Below are positions 16,512 to 21,067 of a stretch of DNA of 21,067 bases, one piece after another. The stretch's first letter is position 1, and every line of letters begins with the position of its first letter. Location of the stretch: positions 1 to 21,067 of the IMG/VR virus record IMGVR_UViG_3300030329_004640. One strand, written 5' to 3'. A program made the position numbers and the translations under genes. The notes below the pieces were generated by a model. It was not told where the DNA came from. It ran no database searches and worked only from the letters and a program-made list of their open reading frames with translations. Origin of the DNA: a virus.

Positions 16512-17855
16512 ATGGCAGGATATATTAACACAATGAAAGATTTAGAGGCTGAAGCATACGGATTAACCAATGCTTTTGGTGGAAACGACATTTTGAAACA
16601 AGCGGGCGTTGTTCAAGGTATTCATACCGCCCACGATATTGCAGATGCAGCCGCAAGCGGCGTGACTGGAATATCAACAACAACCGGATTACATAATGTT
16701 CTTTATGGACAAAAGGTTTGGTCAATGTTGAATAGAGAAGTAAATGCACTATCAATGATTTCTAAGAGGCCATATACTTCTTCAGGATGGAGAGTTTTGA
16801 AAGCACGACCATTCGGAGGTTCAGGAAATACTTTGGCAGAATCACTACAAAGCGATGGTTCAGGTGGAGGAATTGGTGCGGATGACCCACAAGCAGATGA
16901 AATTGGTGGAGTTCCTGAGAATGCAGGACTTTCTACTGCGGCAGATGGTCTAGGTTCTATGGCTCCAACTTATGCACAATTGTTTATGAGTCCAAAAATC
17001 GTTGCTCATCAATTTGACTTCTCAGAATTAGCAATGGAGATGGCAAAGATTGACGATGGAATTGGAGACATTCGAGCGCAAATGAGAAAAGATATGGGAA
17101 TTGCCCACGCTGAAGCACAGAATATGATGCTTGTTATGCCACTAGAGCATTATGGTGAAGTAAGTGCATTGCCCGACATTGAGAGAAATTATACCTCATT
17201 GAACAAGATTATTACTAGCAGGGCAGAATTGTTGGCAATTGATGGTGGAGTTATCGCAACAGACACTACTAGCGCATCAAACGCTCTAGGAAAGATTTAC
17301 GGCGATGAAAGATTTAGTGCTGCTTCTTTCTTAGATGCAACAATATCTTTCAATAGCGCATATACTTCTAGTGATGTTAGGCCATTAACTCTAACTATTG
17401 TTAATGATTTGATTAGGCAACTAAGAGAGGCTGGAGGAACACCAAAGGTCATTCTAACAGGATATGATACAATTCAGGCAATGGCTGACTTATTGCAGTC
17501 TCAAGAGCGTTTCATGGACAGAAAGGAAATTATTCCTACTGTTAATGGAGTAAGAGGTGTAAAAGGTGCAGAAGTTGGATTTAGAGTAGCAACATACTAC
17601 GACATTCCACTAATCCCAGTAAAGGATATGGCAAGCACAGGACAGGGAGCAACAAAGATTTCTGATATGATGTTCTTAGATACAGACCATCTTTGGCTCG
17701 CTGTTATGAAACCAACACAATATTTCGAGGATGGTATCGCAAACGGAAACCCATTCGGTGTAGGTCGTCTAGGAAATCAGGCTCTTTACCGAACAATTGG
17801 AGAAGTAGGATGTTCATTCTTCAAGGGCCAAGGAAAGATTACCAACCTACAATGA
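16512..17855 (+). CDS. Major capsid protein (HK97-like)
   Basis: The product is 447 aa and I assign it as the HK97-fold major capsid protein that builds the icosahedral head. The evidence is position straight after protease/scaffold, usual length, and composition: Ala/Gly-rich, moderately charged, mixed helix and strand. The long region around residues 165-205 (with F-S-E-L-A-M-E-M-A) resembles the spine helix of this family. The later part, with V-I-L-T-G-Y-D-T-I and then W-L-A-V-M-K-P-T-Q-Y-F, fits the A-domain and P-domain of related capsid proteins. The glycine-rich stretch (about 112-135) may be the extended loop. The first 35 or so residues may be removed on maturation, but I see no definite cleavage site. 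The ATG follows GGGGGAATGAAAT. Base composition is slightly richer in GC and codons look more selected than in neighbours, as expected for a highly expressed gene. Confidence 0.85.
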   Translation: MAGYINTMKDLEAEAYGLTNAFGGNDILKQAGVVQGIHTAHDIADAAASGVTGISTTTGLHNVLYGQKVWSMLNREVNALSMISKRPYTSSGWRVLKARPFGGSGNTLAESLQSDGSGGGIGADDPQADEIGGVPENAGLSTAADGLGSMAPTYAQLFMSPKIVAHQFDFSELAMEMAKIDDGIGDIRAQMRKDMGIAHAEAQNMMLVMPLEHYGEVSALPDIERNYTSLNKIITSRAELLAIDGGVIATDTTSASNALGKIYGDERFSAASFLDATISFNSAYTSSDVRPLTLTIVNDLIRQLREAGGTPKVILTGYDTIQAMADLLQSQERFMDRKEIIPTVNGVRGVKGAEVGFRVATYYDIPLIPVKDMASTGQGATKISDMMFLDTDHLWLAVMKPTQYFEDGIANGNPFGVGRLGNQALYRTIGEVGCSFFKGQGKITNLQ

Positions 17856-17865
17856 GGTGTTTTAA

Positions 17866-18231
17866 TTGACAGAAGAAGTTTATACGGTCACTCTTTTAGA
17901 AGACCATAAAGGACTAACTCGCCCTAGTGTAATTGGTGACGAATACATGGTGGATGCCATGATTGATGTTTCTACTTATGATGCATCGGGTGTGGTATTA
18001 AGCGCATCTGATTTTGGACTAAACACAATAACTGCAATTTGTAATACAGGAATAGCCAATGTATTATTTTATCCAACCTTTTCTATGAGCGGCTCTACTG
18101 GCAAATACACAAGTAGTAGTAGCGTGACAATGCTAATTGTTCAAGCATTACAAGCAACTCCCGCAGAAGTAGCAGATGGTGGAACTCATTCAGGAATGCA
18201 GTTTAGAGTCCGAGTATGGGGCAATATTTGA
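17866..18231 (+). CDS. Small beta-rich protein after the capsid gene (121 aa)
   Basis: The TTG start lies 6 bases after GAGGTG, which itself contains the capsid gene's stop codon. The protein is rich in Thr, Ser, Val and Gly and alternates polar and hydrophobic residues, suggesting a beta sandwich. No membrane segment or catalytic motif is visible. Small beta-rich proteins immediately downstream of a major capsid gene are commonly head decoration or stabilising proteins, or fibre-like head proteins. I infer that role here but do not recognise the family. The stop again merges into the next ribosome-binding site (TGAGGTGATTG). Confidence 0.75.
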   Translation: MTEEVYTVTLLEDHKGLTRPSVIGDEYMVDAMIDVSTYDASGVVLSASDFGLNTITAICNTGIANVLFYPTFSMSGSTGKYTSSSSVTMLIVQALQATPAEVADGGTHSGMQFRVRVWGNI

Positions 18232-18242
18232 GGTGATTGTCT

Positions 18243-18644
18243 TTGGCGGAAATCCGTTTAAGTGAGACTTCTAGCACCCGTTCTCTAAAATTAAATACAG
18301 GTTTCGGAACTAGTGTAATAACTAGAGAAGAAGGTTCTGCTATTACTGTCCCTAAAGCAACGCTTTTTATGGGGGATGCTAATTTTACTATTACTTTTAC
18401 AGAAGATGACAGAAAAGAAATGGAATCCCTAGATGGTAAATTCCTATCTTTTGCACAAAAAGCACAGAATATGGATGAAGCATCAGGAACAGACCTTTCA
18501 AAACTACTACTACCAAAGAAGTCAATGCCAAAGAAAGTCGTTGAAGCCCCTAAAAAGGCTGCTAAAAAGGTAAAAGAAACCATTTCTAAAAAGTCTGAGC
18601 CAGTAGTGGAACCTTCGGATGAGCCTTCAGAAGATACAGAATAA
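18243..18644 (+). CDS. Small protein with lysine-rich then acidic tail (133 aa)
   Basis: I use the TTG at 18243 because it is 7 bases after AGGTG. A TTG at 18237 overlaps that site. Residues 1-75 look like a small mixed beta domain with Thr-rich strands. After it comes a basic linker dense in Lys, Ala and Pro (about residues 90-118, P-K-K-A-A-K-K-V-K type). The extreme C-terminus is acidic (E-P-S-D-E-P-S-E-D). Such a tail is probably disordered. The basic part resembles histone-H1-like tails that bind DNA, while the folded part could attach to the capsid. Function is not recognised. It sits in the small-protein cluster after the capsid gene. Confidence 0.75.
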   Translation: MAEIRLSETSSTRSLKLNTGFGTSVITREEGSAITVPKATLFMGDANFTITFTEDDRKEMESLDGKFLSFAQKAQNMDEASGTDLSKLLLPKKSMPKKVVEAPKKAAKKVKETISKKSEPVVEPSDEPSEDTE

Positions 18645-18695
18645 CCGTTATCTTCAAGTATTAACGCACTCCACCCTTAAACGGGAGAGGATATT
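18645..18695. other. 51-base gap between capsid-associated genes
   Basis: This is the longest gap in the window. It contains a weak inverted repeat (CGTTA ... TAACG, about 11 bases apart) and GGGAGAGG at 18683-18690, which serves the gene at 18696. There is no U-tract terminator and no convincing TATA box. Confidence 0.4.
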
Positions 18696-19022
18696 ATGGC
18701 AGATACAAGTAGGTCAAGTGGTGTATTAACTGCATCGGCAGTAGTAGCAACAAATCCATGTAGGTTGAAAAGTGTTCACTTTTCTGTTTTTGCTGGTGGC
18801 CCTGATGTAATTACTATCAAGGTTTGGGATTCAAAAGATGCTACAACAAGTGGAAATACAGAATTAGCAAGATTTGTTGTAAAACAAAGCCAAGCAGTTA
18901 GTAATGCAGAATATGATATGCATGGAGTTTTAGCAAGAGAAGGACTTTACTTACAAATTGCTAATAGTGCGGGCAGTCCTGACGCTAATACTATACATGC
19001 AGTTTCAGTAGAATTTAATTGA
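18696..19022 (+). CDS. Small beta-sandwich-like protein (108 aa)
   Basis: The ATG follows GGGAGAGG. The 108-aa protein alternates hydrophobic and polar residues in short strands (for example V-H-F-S-V-F-A-G-G and I-T-I-K-V-W-D) and ends with A-V-S-V-E-F-N. This is the pattern of a compact beta sandwich or jelly roll such as those of phage decoration, head-fibre or tail-associated proteins. It has a single cysteine and no membrane segment. I do not recognise the family. The three small genes after the capsid gene probably include the head decoration protein, but I cannot say which. Its stop merges with the next ribosome-binding site (TGAGGTAAT). Confidence 0.75.
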   Translation: MADTSRSSGVLTASAVVATNPCRLKSVHFSVFAGGPDVITIKVWDSKDATTSGNTELARFVVKQSQAVSNAEYDMHGVLAREGLYLQIANSAGSPDANTIHAVSVEFN

Positions 19023-19031
19023 GGTAATAAA

Positions 19032-19430
19032 ATGGCAGCATTGGAACACGATACAAGACTAGTAATGACGATTTTATTTGTAGGAACAGTTAGTGGGGCA
19101 AATGTTTTCTTTTACGCAGAATATGGAATGAATTTTCCATATAGTAATTTTGAACATGCTTTATTGTTTGGTCTAATTACTGTTGGTGGAATTATGTGTC
19201 TAAAGGCACTATTCGACCTATCACTAAATGAAAGAATAGAAATGTGGTTATTGGATAGAAGAATCAAACACTATTGGGAAAGAAAACAAAGAGATGAAAG
19301 TGTTCGTGCAAAACTAAAAGATACTATGAAACAGTATTCCACAACATATAATATTCCACAGGCACAATTGGTTCCTTCATTTGAAAGCGATGGCGTAGGA
19401 AACGAGTTTTTAACAGCACTACAAGAATGA
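19032..19430 (+). CDS. Two-helix membrane protein (132 aa)
   Basis: Two hydrophobic segments are visible, about residues 9-28 (L-V-M-T-I-L-F-V-G-T-V) and 42-62 (A-L-L-F-G-L-I-T-V-G-G-I-M-C-L). They are joined by a short loop, so both ends should face the same side. The following 70 residues are highly charged, with a basic helix (R-R-I-K-H-Y-W-E-R-K) and probably lie in the cytoplasm. No signal peptide cleavage site is evident. I do not recognise the family. It is the first of three consecutive membrane-linked genes, ending with the GTPase at 19668, and its spacing suggests they are made together. Confidence 0.75.
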   Translation: MAALEHDTRLVMTILFVGTVSGANVFFYAEYGMNFPYSNFEHALLFGLITVGGIMCLKALFDLSLNERIEMWLLDRRIKHYWERKQRDESVRAKLKDTMKQYSTTYNIPQAQLVPSFESDGVGNEFLTALQE

Positions 19431-19442
19431 AGGTGATGCTTT

Positions 19443-19661
19443 TTGGTATTGGCTGGCTTCGATGAAGGGGCAATGGCCTATGATTTACAAAGAGCGCATT
19501 CAGCAGACATTTGGTTCATAAAATTCCGAGCATATTTTTGGGGAACATGTGCTTCTTTAAGCGCATTACTTTTGGGTAATATCCTTGGAGTTTTTGATGT
19601 GAATATTATGGGTTGGATGGTAGATTCTTTAAGCGATGCATGGCATCATACATTTGGGTGA
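19443..19661 (+). CDS. Small single-span membrane protein (72 aa)
   Basis: The TTG at 19443 is 7 bases after AAGGTG. An ATG at 19436 is out of frame. A hydrophobic segment covers about residues 30-50 (A-Y-F-W-G-T-C-A-S-L-S-A-L-L-L-G). The N-terminal part, V-L-A-G-F then acidic residues, shares the opening V-L-A-G-F with the GTPase gene just downstream, although nothing else is alike. The C-terminus is Trp/His-containing and amphipathic. No family is recognised. Small proteins of this type can be holins, but a single span plus the neighbouring GTPase makes a partner role at the membrane equally possible. Confidence 0.7.
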   Translation: MVLAGFDEGAMAYDLQRAHSADIWFIKFRAYFWGTCASLSALLLGNILGVFDVNIMGWMVDSLSDAWHHTFG

Positions 19662-19667
19662 TTTGAT

Positions 19668-20330
19668 GTGTCTGTTCTCGCTGGTTTCGCAATAGTAATT
19701 ACTGAAGCAGTAGTATCATTTTACAAAAGACTCCATGCTATTAATTTTGGAATTTATGGTGCTACAATGGTGGGTAAAACAACTTTACATCACCAATTGA
19801 GAACAAGAGGTGAAGTCCCTCAAATAAAAAAACGCACAGTAGGTTTGCATAGAGGCACTAGAAAAGTCATTAAAATTGATGGTAATATGAATACGGTAAA
19901 GACAGCAGATGTTGGTGGAGAAGCATTCTATTGGAAAGAATGGATAAAGGATATGAGAAATCGCCATGTAAAATATATTATTTTCATGATTGACCATAGA
20001 CATTTAGATTCTTCTGCAAATTTAGACCATCAACTAGCATGGAAATTTTTAGTAGATTCTATTTGTTCAGATAGATGGCCTAATGGTAAAAAGAAAAAGG
20101 AACATGATTATCCTCTTGCTATTGGGCTTTGGGCAAATAAATATGATGTTTGGAATGAAAAATATCCTACTGAAGATGATATAGAAAAGCACCCCATTTT
20201 TGAGCCGTTCAAGTATGGTATGGGCAAACTAAATGACAAGGGAATCCCAACATTCAAATATATTATATCGGCTAAATCCCAACCGGAAATGGTCTATCGG
20301 GGCGTTCTGACAATGATAAAGGATTATTGA
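19668..20330 (+). CDS. Membrane-anchored small GTPase (Ras/Arf-like)
   Basis: This 220-aa protein carries all five GTPase motifs in order. G1 (P-loop) is G-A-T-M-V-G-K-T-T at residues 31-39. A candidate G2 threonine lies in K-R-T-V-G-L, around 54-60. G3 is D-V-G-G-E at 81-85, G4 is N-K-Y-D at 157-160, and G5 is S-A-K at 201-203. G4 and G5 give specificity for guanine, so this is a GTP-binding switch and not a generic ATPase. Residue 85 (E) takes the place of the usual Q after D-x-G-G, which often lowers intrinsic hydrolysis. The first 18 residues (V-L-A-G-F-A-I-V-I-T-E-A-V-V) are hydrophobic and likely anchor it in the membrane. The GTG start lies 7 bases after GGGTG. It follows two small membrane proteins, suggesting one membrane complex. 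The partner process is unknown. Confidence 0.85.
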   Translation: MSVLAGFAIVITEAVVSFYKRLHAINFGIYGATMVGKTTLHHQLRTRGEVPQIKKRTVGLHRGTRKVIKIDGNMNTVKTADVGGEAFYWKEWIKDMRNRHVKYIIFMIDHRHLDSSANLDHQLAWKFLVDSICSDRWPNGKKKKEHDYPLAIGLWANKYDVWNEKYPTEDDIEKHPIFEPFKYGMGKLNDKGIPTFKYIISAKSQPEMVYRGVLTMIKDY

Positions 20331-20335
20331 TTACT

Positions 20336-20965
20336 ATGTTTCAACAACCGAATTTAATAGGCATGAATACTGCAAGCAATAATGTAGCGGCTGAGTTTTT
20401 ACCTCCACTACAAAAAGCAAGAGCATCGGGTCCAATAGAAGAATACAAATTTTTCAATGTTAGACCTAAAAGAAAATTAAAGGAATTACAAAAAGTATTA
20501 TTACCTGAAAAGAAAAAATTCATATTTTTGAAATATAGTTTTAAATTTAATCTAAAAGATAGGTGTGTTGTTTGTGGAATGCACCATGTATGGGAGGCAG
20601 GGGATTTACTAAGACCGCCTCTTCCACTAAGCCATGTCACTAAAGGTAGGCCATTAAGAGGAACATTTTGTCCTAAACATTCTTCAATGCACAGACAATT
20701 AGAAACCCTACAACAAGAAATATTGGCTGATGAACACGGATTAGATTTTATGGCATTTAAGCCTAGAATGCCAAAGGTTCTAAAAAAGGGACCATTACAG
20801 ACATTATCAAAAGAAGATGTGATTTCATTAACTGCAACCGGATGGATTATTAAACCACCCTCCGTCAACGGAGATGAAAGCCCACCGGAGGAATTAGTTA
20901 GGCTGGCAGGAGAAATAAAATTAGCCGCAGATAGGATTGATTTTTTGATGGAAAAGGGAGAATGA
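20336..20965 (+). CDS. Zinc-binding protein, unrecognised (209 aa)
   Basis: A likely zinc site is formed by C77-x-x-C80 with H83 or H84, plus C112-x-x-H115 and H119. This makes a CCH-CHH-type cluster around a 30-residue loop (residues 81-111) rich in Pro and Leu. The N-terminal 75 residues are basic, and the C-terminal part has a helix near 195-209. I do not recognise a family. It could bind nucleic acid or simply be a zinc-stabilised structural protein. The ATG at 20336 is chosen. A TTG at 20327 lies only 3 bases after AAAGGA and overlaps the GTPase stop, so it is a less likely alternative adding 3 residues. Gene order places it at the end of the membrane cassette or the start of the next structural block. 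Confidence 0.7.
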   Translation: MFQQPNLIGMNTASNNVAAEFLPPLQKARASGPIEEYKFFNVRPKRKLKELQKVLLPEKKKFIFLKYSFKFNLKDRCVVCGMHHVWEAGDLLRPPLPLSHVTKGRPLRGTFCPKHSSMHRQLETLQQEILADEHGLDFMAFKPRMPKVLKKGPLQTLSKEDVISLTATGWIIKPPSVNGDESPPEELVRLAGEIKLAADRIDFLMEKGE

Positions 20966-20969
20966 TAGA

Positions 20970-21067
20970 ATGGGATTATTTGGAACAAGCAATAACGCAA
21001 TTATGACTACGTTGAATGGACAAAGCGATGCTCAATTCAAAAGCATGAATAATTTATTATCTTTACA
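20970..21067 (+). CDS. Start of a further gene, cut by the window edge
   Basis: An ATG at 20970 lies 4 bases after the previous stop, with GGGAGAATGATAG upstream supplying GGGAG. The frame stays open to the end of the window, giving 32 residues beginning M-G-L-F-G-T-S-N-N-A. The visible part is polar, with N, S and Q. It is too short to name. Gene density and strand match its neighbours, so it is probably real. Confidence 0.6.
   Translation, partial: MGLFGTSNNAIMTTLNGQSDAQFKSMNNLLSL

Noticed and set aside
18645-18695. Terminator or promoter from the weak inverted repeat
   Set aside because: The stem is only about 5 bases with a long loop, there is no T-tract, and no convincing TATA box is placed for the next gene.
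20341-21000. Minus-strand open frame of 219 codons
   Set aside because: It lies opposite the zinc-binding protein, whose Cys/His pattern and start signals are convincing. The minus frame crosses into the next gene and has no supporting motif.

Overview
This is an AT-rich, gene-packed window in which every credible gene lies on the + strand. It has no rRNA, tRNA, IS element or CRISPR array. It reads as the head-assembly region of a tailed double-stranded DNA virus or provirus (Caudoviricetes, HK97-type head). The core is the set large terminase, portal, prohead protease with scaffold, and major capsid protein, in that order. An archaeal host is likely but not proven. Many start sites are preceded by GGTGAT or GAGGTGA, which pairs with the ATCACCTCC end of archaeal 16S rRNA. 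TTG and GTG starts are common, and the window carries an ATP-dependent DNA ligase and a complete small GTPase of Ras/Arf style. A marine planktonic archaeal virus (for example magrovirus-like, infecting Marine Group II) is my best guess, from general resemblance only.

Layout. Positions 1-4197 hold four genes upstream of terminase: two unrecognised proteins (the first entering from outside the window), a GNAT-like acetyltransferase, and a small protein resembling a type I restriction specificity domain. TerL (4194-5639) is followed by a LAGLIDADG homing-endonuclease fusion (5650-7029) and a portal protein with two embedded zinc knuckles (7077-8723). A block of unusual genes then separates portal from protease: a 76-aa protein, a 969-aa coiled-coil protein, three small proteins and an 833-aa ATP-dependent DNA ligase with extra C-terminal domains. 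The capsid module follows (15314-19022): protease fused to scaffold with a probable internal start, major capsid protein, and three small, mostly beta-rich proteins. The last part (19032-20965) encodes two small membrane proteins, a membrane-anchored small GTPase with all five G motifs, and a zinc-binding protein. A further gene runs off the end.

How the genes fit together. Junctions are tight (ATGA overlaps, or stop codons built into the ribosome-binding site as TGAGGTGA), so the region is probably translated as coupled polycistronic units. TerL and portal package DNA. The protease processes the scaffold and probably the capsid protein. Several otherwise unrelated proteins start with the same short tag, W-x-x-I-L-K, which I propose may be a capsid-targeting signal comparable to that of T4 internal proteins. 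The most unusual elements are the membrane GTPase cassette in a virion-gene neighbourhood, the shared N-terminal tag, and the multidomain ligase inside the head operon.
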